From contig MVBO01000167.1 in NCBI GenBank assembly GCA_002261195.1, forward strand, positions 1-29,608: a stretch of DNA of 29,608 nucleotides, given 5' to 3'. Positions within the stretch are counted from its first letter, which is position 1. Each line of letters opens with the position of its first letter. The notes beneath the pieces were generated by a model, which was not told the origin of the DNA, did not search any database, and was given only the letters and a program-made list of their open reading frames with translations. Position numbers and translations under genes: made by a program. Origin of the DNA: Bifiguratus adelaidae. Its lineage: Eukaryota; Mucoromycota; Endogonomycetes; Endogonales. This document shows, in pieces, positions 8,231 to 21,493 of this stretch.

Positions 8231-11176
8231 CTACTTGTGCCGTCTATCATTCTTCTTACGCTTCCATGCGGATCGACAAGCCTGTCGAACTTGTTCCTCG
8301 CCCTCGTACCAATTGGCCTCTGCGCAACGAGCCAACATACGCACTTGCTCTGGGGTATACACGAAATTCCATGTGCTACAGAATTCCGCCTTTTGTGGAT
8401 CAAATTCGGTCAAGTCGCCTTCCACGGTAGCGTTTAGGTGAGGGTGTTCTTTGGGGTTTGGTATGAGGGGAATGTAAATTAAGGTGATTGGATTCACGTT
8501 CTCGGGTTTGCTAATGGTCGACTCGGCGTCCATGGTCGTTTCGGTCAGTGTGGATTCGGATTCAAAAACTGTACATGGACCGAGGGCGTACTTGATGCGC
8601 TGCTTCTTCTCCTCGCCTTTCTCCTTCACCGGTTGCACATCTGACTGTGAAGGCATTTTGGATTGCTCCTTTCCAGGCCATTTCGCATTCACTGGCCAGC
8701 CTTGGATTCCCCTTCGCTTTGCGTATCCTTCTACCCTGCTCAGGTAGGGCATGTCTTGAATGTCCGCCGACAGGTCCAAACTAACGACTATATCAATGTC
8801 TCTTCCTGTCCTAAGCAAGGGATAGAACGGGATGTTGTTGTCCATGCCCGCATCCATGAGCTCCAGTCTTGGTGACGCTAAAAGTGTCTGCGGCGGGTCA
8901 ATGGCCGTATCAACATTCTTTGGCATATGGTAAAATGGATTGGGGAAAACACCTGGCGACACCGGGTGCATGTTGGAAAGTGTCTTTTCATACTGAGGCA
9001 AACATTTGAGTAAAGGAACGTGTTAAATCAACGGCACCTACGTTTTTGAACAAGTCATCCGCCCTCTCTAGAGCAGCTTGTGGGAGCAGACCTCGAACCT
9101 CTTGGTAATATTTGGCAATTGACGCAGTGAAAGCAGAGCCAATGACGCTACATGCATGGCTTAGGATGATGTGGATAAGGTTGACAGCACCTACCCCAAC
9201 CAAATGCCCGAGTGCTGTTCAGGTACACGATCAATCGATTTGCCCTCCTCGAATCGTCGACCAAATGCCCATGTTGGTAACCAGGCTACGAGTTTCGCGC
9301 AAATTAGTCATGCCTCAACTATAGATCCCATTGCTTACCTCCAAACTCCTCCGATCCAACCTCAAACGGTGTCACTTCAATCCATTGCCAAAATTCACCG
9401 TCGTCGGCATCAAGCTCGACGTCCCCGCCATTTTGCCTTTTCACATTGTCGCCTTCCGTTTCCATATTGTGCGGCAATCCGTGGTTCTCAGCATCCCTGA
9501 TATGTTCCTTTCGTACTTGCTCAGAGTCGGCATTGGCTTTCACCTCCTCATCCTGTGCATCGTTTCCTCCTGCTTTAGCCTCTTGCTCAACCGGAACCTC
9601 ATGACGGACAATGCAGTAAATGGGCATTGGAGCTTCGCCTCGTTCGATAAGTCTCTTTTGTTTGGACATTTTCATGTTGTTCGGATCCAAGAGCACCTCC
9701 GAATAAAGCTCGACATTATGCTGCTCCACACTCTTGCCATTCTCTTCACCAATACGGAGATCCTTGAGCGATTCGGCGTAATCCTCAATTTCCGCTACGT
9801 CCTCTGCATCTTCCTTAGCGGCCGTCATTTCCTCCTTCGTTTTGCGTGTCAGCAATATACTTTCGATAAGAATTCCAAAAAGATCCACGAGACTTGTGAA
9901 ATCTTGAGCATCCTTCTTGCGTTCGTTGAGATGTATCTTCTTGCCTTGTTCATATTTCTGCACCAACGGCTGGAGCAATGCGTGCTGATTCGCTCTTGAC
10001 GATGATAGAATGGTGTACAGATGGGAAAGATTCAAGAAATGCGTATCGAGGTTGGTTTCAAAGTGTTCAATCAAGGCGTCGGTCGACAAATCGCAGAGCT
10101 CCGAGTAAAGCTGATACATTGCCCAACAGCTGCCGGACACACCAGCATAGTACAAGATCATGTCCCAGAACTTGGATTGTTGCATACCACGTATATAGCC
10201 TGCACTAGCAATCATGGCTCGATAACCGCCGCCACTGTGCGCAGAAATGGAGTGAGTCTCCCTGTCGGCTCCGCTAACGCCCTACGTACCTGCAAGCAAG
10301 CCCAAGGCGTGGAATATCTTCTTCTTCGACTTCCTCGGGAGGAACACCAATGAATTCTGCAAACAAGTCTTTCATCCTGCTTCGACGCAACCGCAAAAAT
10401 GTTTGTTCCTCGTCGCACAGCTGATTGTCTTGCCGCAGTGAAGCCTCCCATTCAATCTCCGGATGTCTTCCTACATCCTCGTTCTCGTAAGCGATAAGAT
10501 CAATCACTGCCCTTGTCTTGTCGAAATTCACATAGTTGTACAAGAACATGCAAAAGTCTTTGATCTCTTGAATATGCCAGCCCACTTCTCTTGGAAGATC
10601 GGCAACTTTTGTGGTTATCTCATCCACGGTGGGTGACTCGGACATGGATGCCAGGGTTGGTAACGATGGCATGGAGATATTGGACATGTCGGGTGCGATA
10701 TCTTGCCAAGTGTCGGGAATCTTAACGTCTGGCATTTGAATACTCTTGATCGGGTTGAGCAAAGGCGTAAAAATCCCCTCTTGGGCTTGTGTTGCCGAAG
10801 CGCTGTCCTCTACCACTCGCCCTTTCTCGTTCGCTTCAAGCGCATGCTCAGTAGTTGACGTATTCTTCCATTTTGATCGCAGCCGAGTCCGTAAGGTGTA
10901 AAAAGGTGTCAAGCGTCCTCCGAATCCACTGGTGGCCTTGTCCTCTTCGACCTCAAAGTCAAAAAAGCTTGGTTGTTGTCGTCTGTAGCGATAATAAAGT
11001 ACAACTCCCGTAACAGCACCCGCTGTGGCCACGAAGACAAATACGGTTACGTGTTCCCGTAACCAAGAGGCCATCGCAGAGAAGGGCAGAAGGGCACGGT
11101 CCCTCCAACCGTGTTCCTGGGCAAAAGTTTGATAGCCGGGACGTCTGTCCCAAAAAGGCAATGTTGGGTGGCCCAT
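8231..11176 (-). CDS. cPLA2-like phospholipase (PLAc domain) with N-terminal membrane anchor
   Basis: Predicted 913-residue protein, exons 10290-11176, 9339-10234, 9195-9285, 9042-9147 and 8231-8992, with introns of 47-55 nt and matching phases. It resembles group IV cytosolic phospholipase A2 / lysophospholipase, which cleaves acyl esters of glycerophospholipids with a Ser-Asp dyad. Seen: ACSGGGYRAM (oxyanion loop, about 294-303, made by the first splice), GVSGSCW (nucleophile Ser329), PTWAFGRRFEEGKSIDR (across the second splice) and LMDAGMDNNIPFYPLL (catalytic Asp707), followed by RDIDIVVSLDLSAD. A hydrophobic segment at about 42-60 followed by YRYRR suggests a membrane anchor instead of a C2 domain. 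A charged, Glu/Asp-rich insert at about 430-580 splits the catalytic domain. A second ATG (residue 35, MASWLREH) could be the true start. Membrane site and substrate are inferred. Confidence 0.9.
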
Positions 11177-11298
11177 TGTCCATCTCTTCTATTTACAACA
11201 TAACGTATACACACACGCCTACCAATGATGACGGAATAGCGGATCATCACTGTACACTAGACCCACTAGACGCACATGGCATTTTTGCCACAACTTGA

Positions 11299-13671
11299 TC
11301 ACGACGTCTTCCCACTTCTCACAGCCCTCTCCCGCCGTACACTCTCGCGAATCATCGCGCAATCTCTGGCTCGCACCCATTTGAGCGCGTGGTATGGCTC
11401 CATGCCTTGCACAAAAGTTCCATTGGACGCAATCTCCTGCTTCCGTAAGATCAATTTGCGCAAGCCGCTGGACCATGTGATGAGGTTGCATCCAGAGACA
11501 TCAAGCTCTTGTAACCTCGTACATCGGGAGAGAAAAGATAGGCCGTAATCGCTTATCGTCCACATGGGAATGCGAAGGATTCGAAGGTGTGGATTGAAAG
11601 AGTGCGTCATGTGATCGATCAGGTTGTAGGGTCGCAAGCCCTGAGCTTGGGTATCTGAGATGTGCATCAGACGATGTTGGCCATCGCTTGTTGTATTTCC
11701 TCCACTGTTGATGGGCTGGACATTATAATGAGCCCTATATCGCCCGGCGCCGAGACTGCTGATCAAGCGGGCCAATTGATCAGATTCACTGATGCCAAAA
11801 GCAAGCTCATGCCCGCTTCGCTTGCGAGCACCCAAGATGAGCACTTCGGCCGTTTGACAACACTCTCGGAGGATCGTCATGAGTTCGTCTTGCCGTAGAA
11901 AGAGCCCATGCAGCTCCAGCACCGAAAGTTGGCATGCGCTTTTGCTTAGATAGTTTGATGTCAAAGGGGGTAAATGAAGTGGAAAACCGTCTATTCTCGG
12001 GTTGAAAGAATGGAGATGTAGCTCGCGAAGTGGGATCGGACCAATCCGTAGCTGTTGGGCAAATTGCAGGTGAGTTTTCAGTTCAGTCTCGTTAATATTC
12101 GGGTAGCCTCCCTTGAGAAGCTGACATATCTTGCGCTTTTCGGACAGCGAACAGTCATTAGGCATGTTGAAGGATAGCAGCGTGTCGATACTGTCTAGAT
12201 CCAGCAGATTGGTAGCGAATAAGGCAACGTTCTCAAGTCGAGACCGTGAAGCCATGAACAATGGCACAAGAGTGGTACTATGAAGACCTTGAACTTGACT
12301 GAGACTGAAGGTGCGAAGATTCCAGAATACGGGAAAGTACCAACGATTTGTGCTGGTGAGTTGAACATCCGTGTCGGCTTCATGCAATTGTGAGGTATCG
12401 TTGGGTGTGGATGGGCTGTCATTTCCGCTACGGGACTGGCTTTCCACCAATGGCAATGCTAGTCCGCAGAGTTCAAGATGGAGTAACGAATGTCGATGTC
12501 CTTCGAATAGAGCCTCCAATGTCTGCGTCAGTACCACACGACGGATCCTCGGGGAAACACTGGAGAATTTGAACGAGATGATTGGACGTTTTTGCACACG
12601 AATCAAGTTTGCGATAGCAGCATCAGAGAAATCCACAGTGATATCGGGTATTGTTAGATAAATGTGCTGCAAATGATGACAAACGTTTGTGAGACGTTCC
12701 AGAAGTTCGTCGTTTGCAAACTTGACGCAGCTCATATCAAGTGAATGCAAGTGTCGAAGAGGGGACGCAATTAATGGGGCATACTGTGCCCGCTCCCATA
12801 CAGCTGAAAAAACGAGCGATTTGATCTTTGCGCCCGGTATGAGCTGCAACGCTTCGCTGAGAACGTACAATGCCTGCAACCATTGATTGCGATGGCGATA
12901 ATCAGCTTGCAGTCGATCCCAAGAAAAAGTTGCGGGACGCTTCGATTTCTGATAAACGTTGACTTCTTTATGGCTCCTGGCGGCATTTCGAAGTTCCCGT
13001 CTCATTTCCCAGCAAAGTCGTTCGAGTCCAGGTTCGAGTAATGACAGGTCGATGGACTGAACTCGGACGGCGTAATTGATAAATGTGCGTTGCAGTGTAT
13101 CCCTTAGCCGATGCTTGCCCCCGAGCTCTCGCCTCAGTAAGTGATGGTCACGTTGGAAGGTACTTGTCGATGACTTATCGCCTCCAGTGTCGCTGGTCCA
13201 GTCACGGAAAGCTCTCAGAAAGGTAAAATTCTTGGCAAATGGAGGCAATGTCGTATACGTGATGGAGCTAATGAGGAGGATTTTGAGAAGCTTGCATATT
13301 TGCACTGGTGGTCGACGTGGTAACTGGGGGTTGCGAAGTTCCTCCAATAGAATGAGCTCTTCGGACCTTGAAACGAAAGCGAGGACGTCTTCGAAAGCGT
13401 CTAATCGGTCGTTATTGAGCCATATCCATGGGTCGCGGTATATTCTGTCTACAGCCACATAAAACCAAGTCTTGCAGACATACAAGCAGCTGACAAGAGT
13501 TCTATCAGGTGGATAGAGGTACAAAAGGACATGCTGAAGACATTCCGTCGGCAAATAAAGTGTCGACCTTCTTTGACTTTGTACTTCCTCCGAGAGCGCT
13601 GTAGGCAATACTGTACTCTGTTTAGGATGACTCGACACGTACGAAGGATGCACAAGCTGCATGTGTGCCAA
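11299..13671 (-). CDS. F-box protein with C-terminal leucine-rich region
   Basis: Single-exon 790-residue protein. An F-box is visible at about 37-85 (LYLPTECLQHVLLYLYP, then VCKTWFYVAVDRIYRDPWIW). It is followed by a long Leu-rich body with irregular repeats, for example LHSLDMSCVKFANDELLERL, LRTFSLSQV, and near the end LRILRIPMW with LQELDVSGCNLITW. Family knowledge: such proteins bind Skp1 through the F-box and present substrates to a Cullin-RING (SCF) ubiquitin ligase. The substrate here is unknown. The start at 13671 is shared with a divergent helicase gene across 83 bp. The stop lies 122 bp upstream of the phospholipase start. Ascomycete-type F-box leucine-rich proteins are similar in layout. 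The F-box call is confident; the repeat type is less certain. Confidence 0.85.
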   Translation of the reverse strand: MAHMQLVHPSYVSSHPKQSTVLPTALSEEVQSQRRSTLYLPTECLQHVLLYLYPPDRTLVSCLYVCKTWFYVAVDRIYRDPWIWLNNDRLDAFEDVLAFVSRSEELILLEELRNPQLPRRPPVQICKLLKILLISSITYTTLPPFAKNFTFLRAFRDWTSDTGGDKSSTSTFQRDHHLLRRELGGKHRLRDTLQRTFINYAVRVQSIDLSLLEPGLERLCWEMRRELRNAARSHKEVNVYQKSKRPATFSWDRLQADYRHRNQWLQALYVLSEALQLIPGAKIKSLVFSAVWERAQYAPLIASPLRHLHSLDMSCVKFANDELLERLTNVCHHLQHIYLTIPDITVDFSDAAIANLIRVQKRPIISFKFSSVSPRIRRVVLTQTLEALFEGHRHSLLHLELCGLALPLVESQSRSGNDSPSTPNDTSQLHEADTDVQLTSTNRWYFPVFWNLRTFSLSQVQGLHSTTLVPLFMASRSRLENVALFATNLLDLDSIDTLLSFNMPNDCSLSEKRKICQLLKGGYPNINETELKTHLQFAQQLRIGPIPLRELHLHSFNPRIDGFPLHLPPLTSNYLSKSACQLSVLELHGLFLRQDELMTILRECCQTAEVLILGARKRSGHELAFGISESDQLARLISSLGAGRYRAHYNVQPINSGGNTTSDGQHRLMHISDTQAQGLRPYNLIDHMTHSFNPHLRILRIPMWTISDYGLSFLSRCTRLQELDVSGCNLITWSSGLRKLILRKQEIASNGTFVQGMEPYHALKWVRARDCAMIRESVRRERAVRSGKTS

Positions 13672-13754
13672 TGAACAGCAACGTTGTCTCGCCTCTCTCT
13701 GTGCCTTTCACGTCTGGAAAAGGAAATGCGCGTTGACTTTTCACGGTTATCGAC
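13672..13754. promoter_or_regulatory. Compact divergent promoter, F-box / DHX33
   Basis: Only 83 bp separate the two opposite start codons. The interval includes CTCTCTCTGTG and TTTCACGTCTGG; no TATA box is evident. Both core promoters must fit here or extend into the 5' coding regions. Confidence 0.6.
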
Positions 13755-16420
<2,666 letters not shown>

Positions 16421-16576
16421 TGCCGCAAATTCACTGTACAAACAAGAGGGGCTTTATGTGTTTTCAAGCACCAAGCGCTAGATCATACATTGGATATGAT
16501 TCCAGGTAGATGCCAAGGAAATGGAGTGCAAAAAGCAGAAAGAAATATACAAAAGGCATTTACATTGCATTTACAT

Positions 16577-17906
16577 TTAAAGGAGACGTTGCTTCTCATC
16601 TGGTTCGGCCTCTTCATTTTCCTCGGATGTAGATGTATCCTTGGGTGCTTCGACAATGACGTCGGCATCCTTCTCCATGTAATTTGGAGGAGGAATATCG
16701 GCTTCGTCGGTGGCAACAATGTCGTAGACTTGCCCTTGTAGGAGTGTCTGTGCGGCACGCTTGCGTCGGATCATATGACGGATAAAGAGGAATATGCCAA
16801 ACAAGACGCATCCAAAAGCACCAGAAATGGCTGCCTTCACAAATTGAGATTGCTCGTTCCACCACATGGCAACTTCCTTGGCAGCAGTCTTGAGGTCTTC
16901 AATGACTTGGGCTCCAGCGCAAGGCGCCACATCCTCAGTGGGAACATCCATGATAAGAGGAGGAAGAGCATCGAGTTCACCAGACGGCAAGAGACTTTCC
17001 ATAGGCATATCCTCTTGAATAACCGGACCAGGCAAGATGAGGCCATTTGCTTCAGCTTGATCCACGGTGTACTTGCGGCAAGAACCGTCATTGTAAACAT
17101 CCAGGACCTGTTGTCCAGCTGTCGTCTGGACTACGGTTTCGCCATTGATTTCAGTCACTCTTTCCATGATCAAGACACGTCGAATCGGGGCAACATCGTT
17201 CTCACCCTCGGGTTTGGGTAGGTACTCGACTGCAGCAGTGACTTCAACCGTGACTAGGCCAATATCAAAAGCAGAGTCAAGAAGGGTGATCTCGTCGGAG
17301 GTAGCGGTGAAGTCAATAGAAGCATCCGAGGCAATACCAATACCAGCTTCAATTTGTACAGAGCTGACACCGATGGGACAATGAACTCCATTGACAAGAA
17401 CCTATCAAGCACGTCAATATCCATGGCTCCCTAGAGGTTCCGTCCAATGACTCACCTTGTCACCCTCCACTTCAAACTTCATCTTGACAGCCAAGATGCG
17501 CTCAGCAACAAGCGAACCTTCGTCTGAGACAAGATCATCAACTCGAGTCACCGTTACAGTAAGATGTTCATCGTTGAAGTTTTGGTGTTCAGACTCTAGT
17601 TCGATGGACGTACGAGACAAGTCTTCGATGGGGGCAGCAATCACCGTCAAAGCTACACGTCACAAGTAAACAGAGAAAAGGTCAGTGGCGTGGACTGGAA
17701 TCCAAAGACAGCAAGCTCAAGATTATCAAAGACGTTCTGCAGGGCCAAGACTCTGCCAATAGCGCCTCTGAGCTACAAGAAACGGATTGCGAGCTTCGCC
17801 AAGCCCTTCCACACAGACCGCGTTTAGCAAACCCCCCCTCGTCGCTGTTGTACCTACCGATGCATGCTAAAAGTAAAAAGGACAACCAGCGTGTATACTT
17901 CGCCAT
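16577..17906 (-). CDS. Unrecognised type I membrane protein
   Basis: Predicted 356-residue protein, exons 17858-17906, 17456-17652 and 16577-17401 (introns 205 and 54 nt; phases agree). No family was recognised. Seen: a signal peptide (MAKYTRWLSFLLLACIA, completed across the first splice); an acidic, beta-rich looking lumenal or extracellular part with several Cys (for example HCPIG, DGSCRKYTV, VAPCAGAQV); one transmembrane helix at about 272-290 (AAISGAFGCVLFGIFLFI) followed by RHMIRRKR; and a short acidic tail with PPPNY and ending DEKQRLL, which recalls dileucine and PY-type sorting signals. The topology suggests the secretory/endolysosomal system. It is convergent with the helicase gene (156 bp between stops). 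A telomere-like GGGTTAGGGTTAG lies 86 bp upstream. The unusually long first intron could hide another exon. Real gene likely; function unknown. Confidence 0.75.
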
Positions 17907-18671
17907 ATTTTGAGAGGTATAGTAAGACTATGACTCCAGAGAGAGCAAGAGCAAAACCAACGCCTTCGTGCATAAGACCTTATCACGCCCTGGGTTAGGG
18001 TTAGTGATAAATGAAATATTTTAATTCATTTTAATAATGAACGGAAAGTCCACCATTCACACATCGTTCCTCGCTGGCTGGGCAGCAAAGCAAATGACTC
18101 TCTTGAAAGATTCAGGGCATTGGCTACTCTGTTTAAGCCATTATGCTTGGTGCGCTAAGACTCCACTCCTGTTAGTTGTTTGATCCACCTTCATTTATTT
18201 AAATCATCGTGCCCTGCTGTATGCTTTGACTGCACAGCTACTATTCATGATCTTAAACGCACAGCAAGGGATGGGATGACAAAATGGCCAGGGAAACCGA
18301 CATGTAAAAGGCAGCCTCGGTTTGACAATCCTCACACCACAAAGTAGCAGGAAATGAACTAGAATTCGCTTATGATTGGTGATTCTGGTCATGGTATAAA
18401 GCTATGGTGGGATACTGTAAAATGTGTAGATTCTGCTCTTTGCAAAAGACATTTAAATTCCGCAATAGGTTTCCTGGTTTCAAACTGAGCAATACAATGC
18501 TTCTATCCTGAACGGAAATGACTCTTTACTCAAATGACTTCTCGATGACTCTCCAACTCTCTGGCTGAAGGATTACTCTCTCTCCTTCTTCTCCAGTCAA
18601 ATGTCGAAAGGCCAAGAATTGAACAATGGGAAAATCTTGCACTGCAAAATATCGACACACTCGTATAGAGC
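17907..18671. other. Divergent intergenic region, membrane protein / SNAPC3
   Basis: 765 bp, AT-rich in the middle (around 18008-18040). It holds the telobox at 17992 and a TATAAA at 18395-18400, which is too far (about 270 bp) from the SNAPC3 start to assign. No gene was recognised. Confidence 0.6.
17992..18004. promoter_or_regulatory. Telobox (two TTAGGG-type units) upstream of the membrane-protein gene
   Basis: GGGTTAGGGTTAG is two head-to-tail telomere-type units. Family knowledge: such boxes bind Myb/TRF-like or Tbf1-like factors in promoters of plants and fungi. It sits 86 bp upstream of the minus-strand gene; regulation is inferred. Confidence 0.5.
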
Positions 18672-20906
18672 ATGTCCAACGGTCATGCTGCTTATTCTGC
18701 GCGCTCGGTCGTGCTAGCTGAACCAAAGGTCCCATTGGTCAACGTTCGTGCCTTCAAGGAGGGGTTCTTACGAGATGTGGCGGAGCTCAAGTTGCAGTAC
18801 GATCCTTACGCTCAGGCTGACAGAGTGTCAACAGCAACGAAGAAACGGCTTGCTGAGGAGTGCAGGTAAGTCGTACCTGGCCTTGGAGCGAACTTCTTAA
18901 CCATAGATTCACTCATTCACGGACCCACAGGATCCCCGAGCAGTTGAACTACACCGCAGTTTTCTTCAAAGATCCGACTCTTTATTCTCTCATACGGCAG
19001 TACAGGGACCGCAATATTGATGAAAGACGTCTCCGGGAGCTGATTGCTGGAAAATCACCAGTACCTTTTGACCTAGAACAAACCCGAAGCGAATATGAGC
19101 CGAACAAGAGGCGCAGAAAGTTCAATCGGACGACAGAGAATCCAGATGGCATAGCTCTTAGCAGACAGGATCTGGCGACTTGGCCTACTACACATCCAGA
19201 AAACCAGCCACCATCAAATTCAATAGCCGGTGATCATAGCTTTGAAAGGTCATATACACCTGGCGTACCTCCAGATACTGCATCGCGCAGATCGGAGCAG
19301 CTGGCGGATACCGGATCTTCCTTTCGGTCTTCCACCAACGCCGACTCTGATAGTTCCACTGGTGAAAACATATTCTCCACACCTCCCACGCTTCCAACCG
19401 CTACTTCAGCTGGTGGCGCTCAAGGTACGCGTACTTCACAGCGGCCATCTTTGCCTCCAAATCTTGCAACGTTAGCGCTTCCTCCCACGTTTTCCGCAAC
19501 CAAGGTCGCCAACATCTCCTCAACGTCCCCCTCTTCAACATTCAGCACGCGCGAATCGACCCCTCAGACACAAAGTGAGCGTAATCATGTCGACTCACAA
19601 GAACAAGGTCGAGGCCAGTCAGTTGGTCGGACACAAGATGTCAATAGCGATGGAACATCTCCGCGCAATCAGACGTCTCAAGACTCGCACGCCGTCAAGA
19701 ACAACAGTCAACAATCAACAGCTCATTACAATGATCCGCGTCTGCGCCAGAAGACCATCCGAGATAACGACTTGGATAGTCGCGCTATAGAGCAATTAAT
19801 GGAGCCAACAGAGATCGAGACAAAATATCGAGAAATGACTCGCCGTATAGACGAGAATGGGTTGCAATCCTTGAGGTTAGTGTAGAGCTACTACTTAATG
19901 AGTGCACTGTAGATGACGCAACCATATAGAGAATGTAATCGGATGGAAGTGCCAATCCGTCGCAAGAAGGAGGTGAATTATCTCACAATGGAAGACATCA
20001 ACATTACGAAACTGATTCCTAGAAACCGTGTTGATCCGAAGGAAGTCATCATTGAGATCAGCCTGTATCAGGAAGCAAAGTCGTATGTCTCCCAACCATC
20101 TCTATTGCAGGAACTTCAAGTGCTAGGATCGCAGAAGCTTACTACCTTGAGAGACGCAATAGATTGCTTGCAAGATTTTCTAGCGCACGGTGCCAACCAG
20201 CTACGACCTGTCAAAATCAACTCTCGGCGGAAGAAGATGTCGAATTCTTACTTCTTTATCGAAAATTGCTTCTATGTGGACCGTCGGGCTGAAGGGATTG
20301 TAGGTGCCAACTTTTGCGACTACAGCGAGTAAGTACTTCTTGCGAAGTTAGCTGATATCGCTGACATGTCCTCTCAGGACCATCGTCAACTGGCAAAAGA
20401 GCATAGATGAGGAGCGCGGGCTAAAGCATACATCCTTTACCAAGGCCGACATGGATGCTGTAGCCTTTGAGGACTTGACTTTACGGATCAATCATCCATA
20501 TCTGTTTACGCATCAAGGAGACTGTAATCATTTGATGCTTGTGAAAAACATAAGGTATGGATCAGGTCTCAGTTCGCCTATGTCGTGCTCAACAGATCGT
20601 TCAGGATGGTCAACAAACATGATGTGCAAGAGCTCACCGCATATCCAAGAGCAACCTTTCGAGCAAGATCGAATAGGGCAAAATGTCACTTCTGCCAGAT
20701 ATACCCCGCAGAGTAAGTTTCACATAGGTTGGACCATGAACATCCTTACTAAAATGCCTGAATGCAGGAAGGTCACCTTTGATGATCGATTGGCAGGAGA
20801 GACACCGGCATTCTATTGCTCCCATTGTTACGCGCCTTTTCATTATGATGGTGATGGCAAGCTGGTCTACGATGACTATCATGTGTATCCATACACCATA
20901 GAATGA
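18672..20906 (+). CDS. SNAPC3: snRNA-activating protein complex subunit 3 (SNAP50) homologue
   Basis: Predicted 653-residue protein, exons 18672-18865, 18931-19875, 19930-20328, 20378-20554, 20605-20712 and 20768-20906; introns 49-65 nt with matching phases. The C-terminal third carries the SNAP50 zinc domain: INHPYLFTHQGDCNH (His558, Cys562, His564), then KCHFCQIYP (Cys599, Cys602) and FYCSHCYAPFHYDGDG (Cys625, Cys628), ending near YPYTIE. Family knowledge: SNAPC3 contacts the proximal sequence element of snRNA promoters within SNAPc and is needed for Pol II and Pol III snRNA transcription, including U6. A long Ser/Thr/Gln-rich, probably disordered stretch (about 120-335) separates the N-terminal part from the conserved region. 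The acceptor at 19929 was chosen over 19913, which would give an immediate stop. Nuclear. The family call is strong because the zinc-ligand pattern and end match. Confidence 0.92.
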
Positions 20907-21493
20907 GATTCCGTTTGTAAAATTGAGCTTGATGAGATCTATTGTGATATATGTACATTGACGCCCTTTCTAATTTTGAGTAGAGTCTAGATATTTCTGC
21001 GCTGTGAAGGCACCTTCGCCTTGCGGTGAAATTGCTTTCCTAGATACGTAGGGATGAAGCTGTGGCGGTAATTTAGCATACTTCTCTTAAATATTGAGAA
21101 ACATATACCTTAAACCCCTCCAGATCGGGCACAACAAAGGTTCGTACCTTCTCCCAGTCTATCATGTAGCCACCTCGCTTTGTATGCCTTCCCATAGCAC
21201 CCGATCTCGTTCCTACCAGTTCCGTGCGTCAGAAGCTGCTTATGCGCCGAATGGGAGCTCAAGTAAAGGCTTGACTTTCTCACCTTTGTAGAAGTTATGA
21301 CCGCGCTTGGAAGTGAGCGGAAAACGACCCGCACCACGCGGTATGTTGCGAACGATTCCAAACATGACGCAAAAAGGTCGACGCTCTTGCAAGCGGAAAG
21401 CCACTTCGAGTCACGTGATACGGCAATTCGTTTAAGCGAATCGGGTGATTGTAACTCACAGTGGCGACATACGCTTCTCTTGTTATTCTCAGC
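20907..21493. other. Intergenic region, SNAPC3 to COX17
   Basis: 587 bp, with no gene recognised. The palindrome TCACGTGA occurs near the COX17 end. An earlier in-frame ATG for COX17 at 21461 exists but adds residues that copper chaperones lack. Confidence 0.6.
21411..21418. promoter_or_regulatory. TCACGTGA palindrome (bHLH E-box type) upstream of COX17
   Basis: Perfect 8-bp palindrome, 75 bp upstream of the COX17 start. Family knowledge: this is the core bound by Cbf1/USF/MiT bHLH factors. Its role here is inferred from position. Confidence 0.5.
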
